From Symbiotaphrina buchneri (lineage: Eukaryota > Ascomycota > Symbiotaphrinales > Symbiotaphrinaceae): DNA of 64,000 nucleotides. Location: positions 310,001 to 374,000 of the forward strand of contig BCIG01000026.1 in NCBI GenBank assembly GCA_001599915.1, written 5' to 3'. Positions 22,266-33,929 of this stretch are shown in pieces (within the stretch, counting starts at the first letter, position 1; each line of letters begins with the position of its first letter). The position numbers and the translations under genes are program-made. The notes beneath the pieces were generated by a model. The model did not search any database. It was not told where the DNA came from and worked only from the letters and a program-made list of their open reading frames with translations.

Positions 22266-24041
22266 ATGAGCATCCTTCCGCGAGTAACACTGTCTTGCGC
22301 GTCTTGTATGATCATGTCGGTCCGCAGACTATCGGGCAGATGGGACCTATCTCTGACTTACGAGCGTCTCGGTTGCGCCTGTAGAAAGTCGGGCTCTATA
22401 CGGCTGCATCAGCTCTACAGCAAACAGCCGAGTCTGCTCTTACATAGGCGATGGGCGTCTGCACAAGTTGGAGGTGGGGGAGTGGATCCCCTCCAGCAAG
22501 ATCCCGACGAGCGAGAAGCATCTTCAAGCAAATCGGATGGAACAAGGGGACAACAGTTCAGATCTACCGCTTTCAAGATGTTTGAAAGTGCAGCGACTAC
22601 GGCCGCTTCGTTAGTAGTGCTCGCTCTGGCCGGGTATGGCTATCACAAGTACTACAAACATCTTGTTTTAAGAAAGATGGACAACGCTTTTGACCCCGGA
22701 GATCCCGTACTGGAACTTGCTGCTTCTGGAAAACAGCTGCCAAGGACCATCTTGGACGGCGAAGAGGAAAAATCTCCCTATTGGGTCAGGCGGGACGAAC
22801 AAGCAAAGATCGATGGCATAGTGAATGGCACAGAGCGTGGCCATTATCACTTGCTCATTGGGGAGAAGGGAACAGGAAAGTCGTCCATGTTGATCGACGC
22901 CATGCACAAGGTCGATGGTGAAGGTGTCTCGATGTTTGAAGCACATGCCGACTTGGAAATCTTTAGGATCAGGCTGGGGAAAGCGCTAGACTTTGAATTT
23001 CACGAAGACTACATTGGATCTTTGTTCTCAATCAGAGGCCCCCGTGATACAACAGCTCTCCTGGATATTGAACGGGCTTTCAACCAGTTGCAGAAAGTCG
23101 CGCTGAGACGGCGGAGAAGAACAGGAAAACCTCTTATACTAATTATCAATAGCATGCATTTGCTTAGAGATGATGAGGACGGTCGCGACCTTCTTGAATT
23201 GATCCAGCAACGTGCCGAGCAGTGGTCTGCAAGTAATCTAATTACTGTCATCATGAACAGTGATGACTATTGGGTCTATGAACGGCTGAAGGGCTATGCA
23301 ACACGACTCGAAGTGATGCCAGTGCTGGATCTGCCGAAGGATAAAGCAGTGGCGGCGCTTAAGAATTATCGAGTCAGACATTTTGGCGAAGACCTACCAC
23401 TGACGATACTGGAAAGTATATACGACAAGGTAGGGGGCCGCCTTTCCTTCCTCAATCGCGTTGCCACCTCACGAGACCCTATGGAAATGTGCGAACGAAT
23501 CTGCCAGACGGAGAAGACGTGGTTTTTGAACCAATGCTGGATCCTTGGGGAAGAGATGGATGACGACGTCATGGATCAGCAAAAGTATGCTTCTGCTGCC
23601 ATGGTTCTTGCCAAAGCCTTGGTCGATAAGGAAAAGGAGATGGAGACGACGTACGATCCGGTCCAAGGACACCTCTTGCCTCAGATACCTCTCCACAAAG
23701 CTCGCCAGATCATGACAAGAGCAGATTTCATACAGAGCTATGATCATATCAATGTCTTCACCATAGACTCAAATGCTATGGTGCGGGCAGACTCTGTACC
23801 AATGCAGAACGCTTTTCGACAGATCTGCTCAGAGCCTGGGTTCGAAGAACATCTCGAAGCCACCTTGGACCGTATATCAGCCATTGAAAGTCTGGGCAGG
23901 ACAAGAGAATTGGTAGCCAAAGATTTGTGGAATGACGGGAAATATGGCATCACTGTCCGAAATTCCAAGGGAAACATTGAGAAGACGGTCACGTTAGAGG
24001 CTATTCCTGGGAAGGAGGACCAAGATGAAGGAGCGTCATAA
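22266..24041 (+). CDS. Mitochondrial P-loop (AAA+/Orc1-like) ATPase
   Basis: Single exon, 591 aa from the ATG at 22266; the open frame upstream starts only at TTG. The first about 65 residues are rich in Arg, Ser and Leu and poor in acid, like a mitochondrial targeting sequence (SVRRLSGRWD, LLLHRRWASAQ). A membrane helix follows (AASLVVLALAGYGYHKYY). The Walker A motif is GEKGTGKS at residues 199-206. The Walker B position (LILIINSMHLL, Asn295) has Asn-Ser where Asp-Asp/Glu is usual. Downstream sequence fits the lid and winged-helix part of Orc1-like AAA ATPases. Fungi have such a conserved membrane-anchored mitochondrial ATPase of unknown duty; membership is inferred from the P-loop, targeting peptide and helix. 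The altered Walker B suggests weak or altered ATP hydrolysis. Confidence 0.8.
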   Translation: MSILPRVTLSCASCMIMSVRRLSGRWDLSLTYERLGCACRKSGSIRLHQLYSKQPSLLLHRRWASAQVGGGGVDPLQQDPDEREASSSKSDGTRGQQFRSTAFKMFESAATTAASLVVLALAGYGYHKYYKHLVLRKMDNAFDPGDPVLELAASGKQLPRTILDGEEEKSPYWVRRDEQAKIDGIVNGTERGHYHLLIGEKGTGKSSMLIDAMHKVDGEGVSMFEAHADLEIFRIRLGKALDFEFHEDYIGSLFSIRGPRDTTALLDIERAFNQLQKVALRRRRRTGKPLILIINSMHLLRDDEDGRDLLELIQQRAEQWSASNLITVIMNSDDYWVYERLKGYATRLEVMPVLDLPKDKAVAALKNYRVRHFGEDLPLTILESIYDKVGGRLSFLNRVATSRDPMEMCERICQTEKTWFLNQCWILGEEMDDDVMDQQKYASAAMVLAKALVDKEKEMETTYDPVQGHLLPQIPLHKARQIMTRADFIQSYDHINVFTIDSNAMVRADSVPMQNAFRQICSEPGFEEHLEATLDRISAIESLGRTRELVAKDLWNDGKYGITVRNSKGNIEKTVTLEAIPGKEDQDEGAS

Positions 24042-24584
24042 AGTGCCGAATGAATGTGTGCAAGCTCGCAAATGGTTGCCACATCGGTAGAATGCGATGC
24101 CTGACTGCAGCACGAAGAGGCAATATCTGATTCATTTCATTCAAGCATAACCTATCTATGCACATACGAACCGCGACTATGCAGCCAATTCATGCCAGTA
24201 TGCCGCGCTGTGCACATTAAAACGCCGGAATTCACCATGCAACCAGAGTAGACAGCATCAATTACCATCCCATCATCGTGATCAGCATGATGAAGAATCA
24301 TCAGCTCGAGTATCCGGGAAAAGCACCTATTACTTGCAAAGAGAGCTGACCAACATTCTATGACCAGCTAGAAAGAAGATTAACTTCTGGACCAGCAGCA
24401 AGTAGAAAAGAAGGATTTCGGTGGAGAGCCGCCGAGCCGAGCAGTCCTTTTCGCAGTTCATCCAGTTCCCCACTTCAAACTCTGGATCTCCGCCAGACCA
24501 ATGAAGAGTGCAACTTCGCATTCGTAGCCCATCTTCTCTATGCTGGTACTCATACAGCTACCGCCCTACGCCCTCATAAGATAC
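24042..24584. other. Spacer between convergent ATPase and phosphatase genes
   Basis: About 540 bases between two convergent gene ends, expected to contain both 3' UTRs. No gene is supported. Confidence 0.5.
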
Positions 24585-26819
24585 TCATTGTAGGACTTCG
24601 AAGATGTCTCTGATGATCGGAGCCTCTCCTCTCTGAGCTGGAGATCGAGGATCTACAGCCGAAGCGGATATGCCGGGATGCGTAGGATCCACTCCCAGCG
24701 TAGAATAATGGCCGTCCGACCCAGGATAGACATGAAACGGGCTGATACTGAATTCGGCAGCTCTTGGAGACATAAGCTCCTCCGCTGGTGGCGCATCCTG
24801 TATCACAATGTCTATGTCGCCCGTGTCCAAGCATATCTTCTCTGACATCGCGTTCTCTCCTAGGGAGGCTGCCTTCAATGATGTACCTGCCCGAAGACCA
24901 AATTGAGAATTGCTCGCCGGAGGTGGAGATGCCCCGCTCTCGGTAGTCTCACCAGAGCCCCACAGCGCACTGTGACTTTCTGCCGACCTGCTTCTTGGAA
25001 GACGAGAACTCATGGATGAGGTTGGAGACGCGCCCTTTGCAGTCCGGGCCAATTCCATTAGATCAAACTGAGAAGACGAATCTGCCCTCGCGGGTGGACC
25101 CGCAATCGAAGATCTCTCTTTATCCATGGGCAAAGGAGCCGACCGTGGTTCGAACAAAGGTTGATCATAGCCGCTCAGTAACCCAGTGCGAGTCGTTGGA
25201 CTCCCACCAGTAATGGTAGCTGAACGGCCAGATCGCTTGAGTGCAGTCGGCAATCTCTTACTCCGCAGCCTTTCTCGGAACTCTGAGAGTTGATAAATCA
25301 GGTTCATGTTGGGCGCGATCCATTTGCTCCGTTCCTTGACAGCGTCATAGGCGTCCTGAACTGTGAGTTCCGGGTTGACGTACAGACCATATGCAACAAT
25401 GAGAGTAGCAGACCGGCTCACACCACATTGGCAATGAATCAAGATCCGCTTTCCCTGACGGACTCGCTGGTCGATCACTTCAACAAGCCGAAGCATATCG
25501 TCAACAATGTTGGTATTGTGCTCCCACGGGACATGCAGGTATTCCGGCTGTGCCCTACCCGGTCTTGGCGTGGCTGGCGATGATGGCTCCGGCGTCAGGT
25601 TCTCAAAAGCTGTACGGAACGACGCCATCGAAGTGGCCGTTTCGGGTTCAGGGATGGAATCCCGCCGAGTAGTCTCCTGGTTGGCGGGCTTAGCATCAGC
25701 CAGCGGAATGTTGGAGCTGCTCAGCTTTGCCTCGAAAGGATTGCTGACTTCCTTGGCCACATTGATTATCACATCGAAATCAGAAGCTTCTTCATGTGAA
25801 GGCTCAAGATAGAGATAGACATGCGGGTGATAAATACAGAGGGGTCCAGTTGGGTAAGCGGGAGACTTGGCTTCCCTCGAAAGCGGGGGATCCAGATCTT
25901 CCTCTTCCTTTAGCTCTGTCAGAGGTTGGCCCGCGATGTTAGCGTCTATGTCCTGGCTATGTGGTGGATGATCCTGCATATTCGAACCCCGAGTCTGTGA
26001 ATGGACGGCCGGTGCTCCTAGTCCGCCGATGCCGGGAAAATGCAAGCCTCCCTCTGGTGGCGCTTGCGGGGAGAAAATAGACAGAGCCGGAGAGGACTGA
26101 TGATGGCGCAAGAAGGATGGTCTCATGCCAGGAGTCGAAGGAATAAATTTCGAAGGGTTGATCCCTGCACCGTCCGTTGTCGTTGTCTTAATGGTCAGAT
26201 TCAGATTACTCGGTTTGCGCTTGGACTGCTTGGGAGGGACGACGAAAGACGGTGAGGCGGGCGCGGACACCGGAAGTGATGGTTCTGTTGACGAAGCAGC
26301 CATGCTGGGCTGCGGAGAGAGCTGTGGGGATCTCGACTGTGACATGTTAAGTGAAAGGTTCTTTGTATTTCTAGGCCTTTTGGCAGGCGACTGCGAACCA
26401 CCGGAACCGTGACGTTGGTCTGGAGACGTCGCAACTTGGATGCTTTCGGAGGGTTGAAAGCCAGACTCTTTCGAAAAAGCAAAACCCAAAGGATCAGGCC
26501 GGACGTGGGGATCTGAAGTGTTGGGGGACGGTTCAGTCAGAGACGACTCCACCGTTGAGACCGTGCTTGTTGGAGAGGAGTCTGGGGAGACAGATGTCGA
26601 TGCTGTCGACGTGCTGTCACGATGTGGGTGAGACGCCGCAATGTTGTTCGTACGACTTTGTGATGGATCTTGTGCTGTTGTGCCGGACCAGGCGTTGATA
26701 CAACTCTCAGACGACGTCGATTCTTTTTCCTGCCGCCACCTCATATTCTTTTCTCGAAATGTCGACACGAAAGAAGGCAGAACAGAGTGAACAAAATCTC
26801 GTCGCGTCTGTACCGGCAT
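24585..26819 (-). CDS. MSG5: Dual-specificity MAP kinase phosphatase (Msg5-like)
   Basis: Single exon, 744 aa. It removes phosphate from Tyr and Thr of activated MAP kinases; in yeast Msg5 acts on the pheromone and cell-wall integrity pathways. The catalytic domain starts with LCIYHPHVYLYLEPSHEEASDFDVIINVAKEV in outline (about residues 324-360) and ends with PNMNLIYQLSEF. The active site is HCQCGVSRS with His462 and Cys463 (Cys-x5-Arg loop). Between the two halves is an about 60-residue low-complexity insert, followed by LHVPWEHNTNIVDD. The N-terminal 320 residues are disordered and Ser/Pro-rich, the usual place for kinase-docking sites. The C-terminal 220 residues are also disordered. The start ATG at 26819 is first in frame. 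Family assignment is firm; the target pathway is inference. Confidence 0.9.
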   Translation of the reverse strand: MPVQTRRDFVHSVLPSFVSTFREKNMRWRQEKESTSSESCINAWSGTTAQDPSQSRTNNIAASHPHRDSTSTASTSVSPDSSPTSTVSTVESSLTEPSPNTSDPHVRPDPLGFAFSKESGFQPSESIQVATSPDQRHGSGGSQSPAKRPRNTKNLSLNMSQSRSPQLSPQPSMAASSTEPSLPVSAPASPSFVVPPKQSKRKPSNLNLTIKTTTTDGAGINPSKFIPSTPGMRPSFLRHHQSSPALSIFSPQAPPEGGLHFPGIGGLGAPAVHSQTRGSNMQDHPPHSQDIDANIAGQPLTELKEEEDLDPPLSREAKSPAYPTGPLCIYHPHVYLYLEPSHEEASDFDVIINVAKEVSNPFEAKLSSSNIPLADAKPANQETTRRDSIPEPETATSMASFRTAFENLTPEPSSPATPRPGRAQPEYLHVPWEHNTNIVDDMLRLVEVIDQRVRQGKRILIHCQCGVSRSATLIVAYGLYVNPELTVQDAYDAVKERSKWIAPNMNLIYQLSEFRERLRSKRLPTALKRSGRSATITGGSPTTRTGLLSGYDQPLFEPRSAPLPMDKERSSIAGPPARADSSSQFDLMELARTAKGASPTSSMSSRLPRSRSAESHSALWGSGETTESGASPPPASNSQFGLRAGTSLKAASLGENAMSEKICLDTGDIDIVIQDAPPAEELMSPRAAEFSISPFHVYPGSDGHYSTLGVDPTHPGISASAVDPRSPAQRGEAPIIRDIFEVLQ

Positions 26820-29800
26820 GATTGCGTGCTCTCGGCCGCCTGCTGCCTGCCGCTTGTTGAAGTTATATCGTCCGTCTCCCCCCTCAGCTCAATTATCCCT
26901 GGGAATCCCCAACAAGATATGACACTTGCGACGACACCGAGAACTGGAGAAAAGAAGTGATCAGTAGCACGAACTCAGATCCAACCATGATGGCGTCAAG
27001 AGTGAATTGGGAGCAAAAATTATGTGACACTGTTGTTTGAATCCATTCACTCTCATCCACCAATGCTGCAGCGTAGTAGAGAAATATTTTGCCGACAGAC
27101 AGTCACTGAAGGACGCATGCAGAGATATAGACTCACCATGCGCAGGTTTTAGTATGGTAGATTGGCTTGGTCGGTTTGCAAGGTAGGGTATCAACAGCGG
27201 GAGAATTGCTTATGTTGTCGTACAGCACGTCGGCAGCGACGAATTGATCAGAGTGATCCCGCTCGTATAAAAATTAGATATATCAAGGAGCGCTGGCCGG
27301 CAGCAGACGTCCAAGACTGTAAATCAAGACGATATATATCCAACCCTAGCCTCGCAACCGCAACAGGCCGAGCAGCCAGGAATGGTGCAATGAACGGCGG
27401 AAGGCGAAAAGAAGAGAATCAATGAGCTGCTCCGCTATTGTGAGATCGATGAAAGCTGTCTTGGTGACATGGGCATCGCGCAGTTCGTCGAAAGGGGAGG
27501 GAGGGATTGAGGATTCCAAACGGACGGCGGCAAGGAGAGGCTGGAAATGCGGAGAGGACGAGGCTCAACAATGGTTTGATGGAGCTGTCGAAGGATAGGA
27601 CACAGCAGAAGGAAGAATGGGCGGCAGGCGAAGGCTGTGCGACGAATGGGGAGGATGATGAGGAGCGGTGCCAATAATACAGTTAAGGTAGGTACCTCGG
27701 GCACGGTACCTTCACCTCTGCAAAACTACCCTAAAAAATAAGGTACTGCGTTGCTCGTACGAAAGTAGCAACTGTTATGGTTCAGGTTCCCCAGGTCATA
27801 TTCGGCACAGCTGAGGTTAGTAAGGTACATCGCTGTACCTTAATAACCTGCCAGCGGCTAATCGTTACCTTAGCACAACAGAGTACTTTGTTTTTTAAAA
27901 TAGGATTTCTGGCACTCGTGATTTTCCGGTCAAGGGATTTCGAGGGCATCGTGAGAATGAGAATGACAACAATAACAAATCATAGGTAACAAGGTCAACA
28001 TAAAGACTAGAAGCAGAACAAGAAGAACAAGAAAGAGACTGGGCCGCAACTTGTAGGTTGTTGTTGGCTGGGACCAGGAATGAACGAATGGACGAATAAG
28101 AGGTAATCGGTCTCCTTCCATACGGTAGATTGAGGGGACAAAAAGAACTCCACCGTACCTTAGCTCTTTGAGCGCAAGAGCTTTTCGCCATCTTTCCCTA
28201 AGGGAGGATTGCAGGATCATGCCTTTGCCTTTGCTTGCTTTACCCGAATTCGATGTATGTACTTCAGCATTTGCCTTTCGCACCGTTCGGTGTTGTTGAT
28301 TTTGATATCATGTTACTTTAGGTACACGATATGAGCAAGGTACCATAGTAAGTTGGATCAGGTACTCGCGCTGGCACTGTAAACATAGGGCGTTGGTCGT
28401 ACCTTACGGGGGAAAAGAAGGGATCTGCTCTAAATGTAAATTTAGCTCGAGCAGTCAGGAGTAGACGGTGGATCGAGTCTAAATTTGGAGATCATTGTTT
28501 CCACATCCTCACCAGTGGCTGCCTTGGCTGTCTTGGCCGCTGCTTTCGGGTCGCTGATTCGCTGCACACTGGTAGAGGCAGGCCGCTAGCGCCATGGGGG
28601 GACAGAAAACGGGACAACCGAGAAGTCTGGGACAAGGGACCTGTCCACTTACTCCTTTGTTATCCTCCGCTCTCGACTGCCTCCGTACGCAGTACACACT
28701 CCTCAGTACACCCAGCTTACCCCAAGTTGGGTACGGGAGCCTGGCCACCGGCGCCAACTGGACCAATCAGGCGTCTCCCTCTGTTGAAATTCCTCCATCC
28801 GAGGATTACCCTTGTAACCTTCAAGCCTCCGTCCGTCCCCGGCTCTTTCAACTTTGCTTTGTGTTGTTGTGCTACGAATCTCGAAGTTTACGAATGCCCT
28901 CTTATTTCTCAAACGCCCGTTTGGTCAGCTGGTTGTCTGTACAAGATGTATGGACAAAATACCCTTCGAGCACCCTGGCGTCAAGCCGTCTTGGTTGGCC
29001 ATCCTATTGTGTTGTAAAAATCGGGCAAGAATAATCGGGTATCTTACGCTCTGCACGATTTCAATAATGAATTCCTCATTCACGCAAACTGCGCCGAGAG
29101 GAGACGCTCGTCAATGTTATATTGCCGGCCGCGGCTTCGAAAGCGTCTCCATATCGACGAGATCCTCCCCTCAGTGCCCTCACCACGCTAGATACGTACT
29201 CCGTACTCATCTGGTCTTGTTATTATTTAACAGATGACGATAAATGCGCACCAGTGTATCAGGCTCCGAGAAGCGGCTTGGCAGTGCACTGCAAGATTCT
29301 TGTGAACGCGCCGCTTGCTCTCGGCTGGCCTTGCACCTCGGACGGAGGCCGCTTGGCCGCGTCGCGGGTGTTTCGTCGTACAAGAAAAAGCAGTTCAGCT
29401 TGCCACATACATACCTACCTACCAGGTAGTTAATGAGGCTTGTATGTTGAACCTCACGCCGGCACCGTCCACGGATAGCCATTCATGTTCGCTGAGATGC
29501 GTCGCAGCTGGCTTTCACCTTTGCTTCTCGATGAGACCATCTGGTTGCTTACATGTACGTACTTTTCATGTTCCAGCGCAGCTATAAAGCTTGCGATTCG
29601 GCGGCAGAAACAGCTGTCTGACTACACAACGTGCGGACTGAGCGATTTTGTTGCGCCTTGCGAGCCGGGGAAGGCAATTCATTGCAGTATCTCACTATTG
29701 GTGCTTGCAATGTCCGAAGCAGGTGCTACAACAAAGGCAGCGAGAGATCGTGTAATCAGCGACCCCAAAAGCGACGTCTACTGTGAGCATCAAATTGCTA

Positions 29801-31119
29801 TGCAGAGTGAGGACGTGTCCGCTTCATGATTCCGGTGGAAGGACCAGCTGGCTCCATCCATATCTAGGATCCTTCATAAGTTGCAGACCTTGATCTCGCG
29901 ATGCTGACGATGACGCCAAGAGAAGATGAAGTGCTAGGCCACATGTCTTTGATGATGATCTGCAGTACCATGTCGAGTGTCATCTTTCTGAAACGGCTCA
30001 AGACCCCTGGATATCCGGGCTCCGAGAATGTGCTCTTCCCTAACTGAGCTTCGTATAGGTGTACATGATTGCTGGTCCCGATCGAATATCGGATCAGGGC
30101 TCGATAAAGGCGGAGCCTGTCACTCGTGTCCTGAACGCTTGCATGAGGATTGAAAGAATAACATTGGAGGCCACTGTTTGATTGAACAAATAAATTGCGA
30201 TTCGGTATATATCCGACGTCTGACATATGCTTTCAGCTTTTCTATGCTTGTGTCAGAGTATCATCCCCAGGAGGACTGTCTCAATTGAGGGCCTCTGTAG
30301 CCTTTGCTTGGCCAGCACCTGAAAAAAGCCCTCTATCACCCGCGCCTTTCTCTACGACATCAGACGGTAATCTTTAGGAGTGTACGACATGTTCAATGAA
30401 GAGCATGCTACCTGTAAACTTACCTTAGATACCATCCGGAGCCCTCATCAGCGTGACGCCCAAGGAAAACCACAACTTTATTCATGATACCAAAGCGCTG
30501 GGTGGCCAAACATTCTCCGTTTTCTGCCATTTCAGTTGTTCATCTACCCTTCTAATCATGTGAGGCTCCATCGCCAGCCTCGAGGCGGTCTTAACCCAGC
30601 TGTTGCAGACTACGGCACCTAATACAGCAAGCCGCTGCCTGTCAACCAAGCTGAGATGCTCGAGATATTGCCCAGACATGGGCGTGTGCTTCGCCGTTGC
30701 CAGTTGCAGCTCTACAGCGAACGGAAAAACGGGATTGTGCTTGCCCTTGCAGTAGTTCGCAATACGCCGCTACCTAAAGCTCATGGTTGATGCCAGGCCG
30801 AGCCCGCCGATGCACAACCTTATGTAGAGCAGTCCCACCAGTTCCCGGATTGTCTGGCCGCCGCGCACAAACAGGAACTCTCTTCTTACGAGTGCAAGCT
30901 TCTCTCGAAGTCTTCGTTGGAAAATTCACACTGGAGCTCGCAGACATAGATGCAAATCCCCCAGTTTTCCTTCTCTTGAAGCGGCCCCAAGCTCTCAAGC
31001 TTTCAGAGGCCATTGTCTAGTCTGGTCCACTAGCTGGCCAGGGATGCACTCGACTGTACAAAGGGGGTGACGGTGGACAGCACACTCCCCTTCGCTAAGG
31101 TCTTCCAGCCATCCCTTCA
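26820..31119. other. 4.3 kb region without a convincing gene
   Basis: Lies between the phosphatase start (-) and the next plus-strand gene. Open frames are short, occur on both strands and overlap. GGTACC-type clusters occur at about 27682-27714, 27821-27850 and 28318-28345. Minus-strand purine/pyrimidine asymmetry at 27400-28200 could be a long leader of the phosphatase gene. Three minus-strand frames (30774-31013, 30482-30679, 29864-30226) could be pieces of one degraded or highly spliced gene, but no splice chain or domain could be established. Confidence 0.45.
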
Positions 31120-33929
31120 ATGCAGATGCGCGCTCGAATGCGCTCATTGGAAGGGTCGGCCTGTACGACTATGTCCGCCATTGCCGTGTCCCAGCAACTC
31201 GAGCAGGGAACAAAACATCCTTTTGCAAACATACACGACATCACCGAGTCGGGCGCGGTTGAGCTACAAACGAATTCGAGCCCAGATTGCAAAGCCAATG
31301 GTGAATGTGGAGGTGACGGTGTTTGTGAATTACCTGTGCGTGAAGGGCAGACGGAGCTAGATCACTTCCGACGCGCAGGACTACGCGCTGACTCCGCGAC
31401 GGCCGTTGGACGAGATCATTCTCAGAAAGCATCCACCACAAGAGATCCTACGAGGACTATAACAATCTCGAGCCTGCCCAACCGCTCGAAGAACCCGACA
31501 ACATCAGGCATAGCCACAAGGGTGCCCACTGGTTCTCTATTACCCTCTCGACGAGCTCCTGCAACCCGAGTGCGATCCCCGCCCTACAAACGTGCTCCTG
31601 CCTCGTGGAGTAGCCATGGTATAGAGACGTCAACCGGCCCACCACCTGCACTGAGCACGCAGCGTTCATACACTGCCGACTCGGTGAGGAAGATACCTAA
31701 AGTTACCGATACTCCTCTTGCACAAGAAGGATTGGCGCAGGCTGAGGGCTCCGAGAGTCTGTTTCCAAAGCGCACTCGGGAAGGAAGCCCCAGCCGAATT
31801 TCCCCACCAGAGCTGGATGCTGCGCAGGCTGTCGTTGCGAAACGACTCCTGGTGCATCACGGACCCGGATCGGAGGGCTCGTCAGTAGCTCAGCAGAAAA
31901 TGGATAGCTCTCCCGAACGATCATGCGAGGGAGAATTTTCGGAAGAAGACCGAGACACCACTCTCCGAGCGCAAGAGATATCCAAGTATGAAAGTGGCTA
32001 TAGGGGCGCTCCCGAGGAGAATATGAGTTACGAGACACATCGTAGGACCGATGATGCGACCAGAAGAGATGAAGATTTGTTTTTAAACCTGGCTAAATCT
32101 GATGATGCAGATATCCCCTCGACTCGTGCGGAAAGGCGAAGATCCCGCATAGCGCATCATACGAATGCGCCGCCCAATTCATACTCCTCACCTGCAGGTC
32201 GGCCTTCGTCTAGCGGTGCGCCGGGCAGCAACGTGCTCCATTCTTCTTCCCGACCTCGTGCAAACAGCACCCTGCATGAACGGCTTCTGAACGGGCTTTC
32301 TGAAAAACCTTCCTCTGGACACAGATATTCTGCATCCATGGGGTACCGAAATTATGCATTCTCAGCACATCCTCTAGAATCGCAAGAACCTTCAATTTCA
32401 TACCGGTCGCCGCAGTCCGTTTCAGGGGCGTCATTAGGTCGTACGCAGTCTCCCGACTCACCACAGTTCCACGATGCCGTGCAGTACCACGGTAGCACAT
32501 CATCTGGAACGACCACCAATGACACGCCGACATATAGCCACTCCTACCAGCCCTTGAATCTCTCACTTTCTGTATCTCGCCATACGCAGCAGGAATTACT
32601 CCCGGAGACATCACGTGCTGATGGAACGGAGTCCACTGCGTCCACTACGGCACCCTCGACGCTTTGGGATGAACTAGATGATCTCAAATCGCGAATCCAC
32701 AAACTCGAGCTAACAGGGAAATTGCCCTCTTCTTCTGGAGCTGCTATATCTCGGGCATCAGGCGAGCGGCCCCGCACTGCGACAACCACCGTAACAACGG
32801 CCTCATCATCCCCAAAACGTGATACGGGCAACAGGCTCGGGCCTCCTAGCACTCAAATTTCTAGTCCTGGATCTAACAAAGCCCACCCTATACTGCATAC
32901 TGCTCTGGCCAAAGCTAGACCTCTCCTGAGTACTGAGGTCTACAGGGCTTTGGACGCTGCCGCAGCGGATGCTCTGACTCTGGCATCTTTAGTCGGGCAG
33001 CCAGGGACCGTAAGTGGTGGTGCATCGACGATCGGCGTCGAGGGCGTTTCGGACCGTCAGCTGCGAAGAAAGGTGGACAGTATGTGTCGCAGTCTCACAG
33101 AACTTTGCCTTGCGCTTTCGGAGGGAAAACAGGAGGTCGTCAGCCCTACGTACAATCAACAACCAAGATCTGCGGGTAACGATACAATCAATGCCGGGGA
33201 CAGCGGCTCTGGTCATGGATTGTATTTTAGGCAACGAGCTATAAGTGAGGAGCCAGAGATTTCTGGCTTGATTCGGTCCAATTCAAGGGCTCTGACTAGG
33301 CTGGAGCAGAGGCGGACAAGCATAGCAGCTCTGAATGGTGGTAACAGCCCGCGGGGACCGGCGATGGACAGCGCTACGCCAACTCGTATGGCATATACGA
33401 ATACCAGCCAGCTAGGCAGAGCGTCTACTGTGCTGCACCGGGACAGAAGGGGAGATGACACAAGTGAGACGGCCAGCATTCGTCCCCTGTCGAGAGCAGC
33501 AACGGAGGTCAATCGAGCCGGAGTCTCTCCGCATGTCGAGCCGGAGTCTCTCCGCATGAGCGCTTTTCGAGAGATTACGTCGGCTCGAACCTGCTTCCAG
33601 ATCGATCACCATCCGTACAGTCCTCGCTACCTCTACGACGCTTAGGCATCTCACCTTCAACATCGATGCCCATTCGCCCTGGTCCTCTTTCGGCCACGTT
33701 GCAAACCGGCAGAAGGTTTCAAGATCGCTCTACGCCACCCACATATGATAGGAGCCCAGCAAGTAGGGAAGGCATCGAGCAGAGGACGAACCCATCCTTG
33801 TTGTACAGTCCGAGCACGAGATCTCGAGCAGGAAGTGTTGGAAGAACCTCTACCATCAGCCGGAGCGCCACCCAGCCTCAGATCGCATCTTCGCCGCTAG
33901 AGTCGCGTTTTGCACGAGGCATCAGTTAA
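31120..33929 (+). pseudogene. Ser-rich coiled-coil protein of unknown function, frame broken by 23-bp duplication
   Basis: The first open frame runs from the ATG at 31120 to a stop at 33645 (841 aa). It is mostly disordered and rich in Ser, Thr, Pro and Arg. An ordered segment at about 515-545 reads LWDELDDLKSRIHKLELTG, a coiled coil, and a helical block at about 590-670 contains HPILHTALAKARPLLSTEVYRAL and DRQLRRKVDSMCRSLTELCLAL. Near the 3' end a 23-base segment is directly duplicated (33514-33536 and 33537-33559, last base differing). After it the sequence stays protein-like in another frame up to 33929 (DRSPSVQSSLPLRR, then further Ser/Arg-rich text), while the annotated frame soon stops. 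With one copy of the 23-mer the two frames are continuous. So this is either a recent host-gene frameshift, a strain allele, or an assembly artefact. The function is unknown; coiled coil plus disorder suggests a scaffold. Confidence 0.7.
33514..33559 (+). repeat. 23-bp tandem duplication inside coding sequence
   Basis: Two adjacent copies of CGAGCCGGAGTCTCTCCGCA plus three bases, ending TGT in the first copy and TGA in the second. The length is not a multiple of three, so it shifts the reading frame of the host gene. Confidence 0.95.

Noticed and set aside
28594-29237. Overlapping 96-146 aa plus-strand frames
   Set aside because: Three mutually overlapping frames with no motif and high Cys/Leu/Ser content look like chance open frames in GC-balanced DNA.
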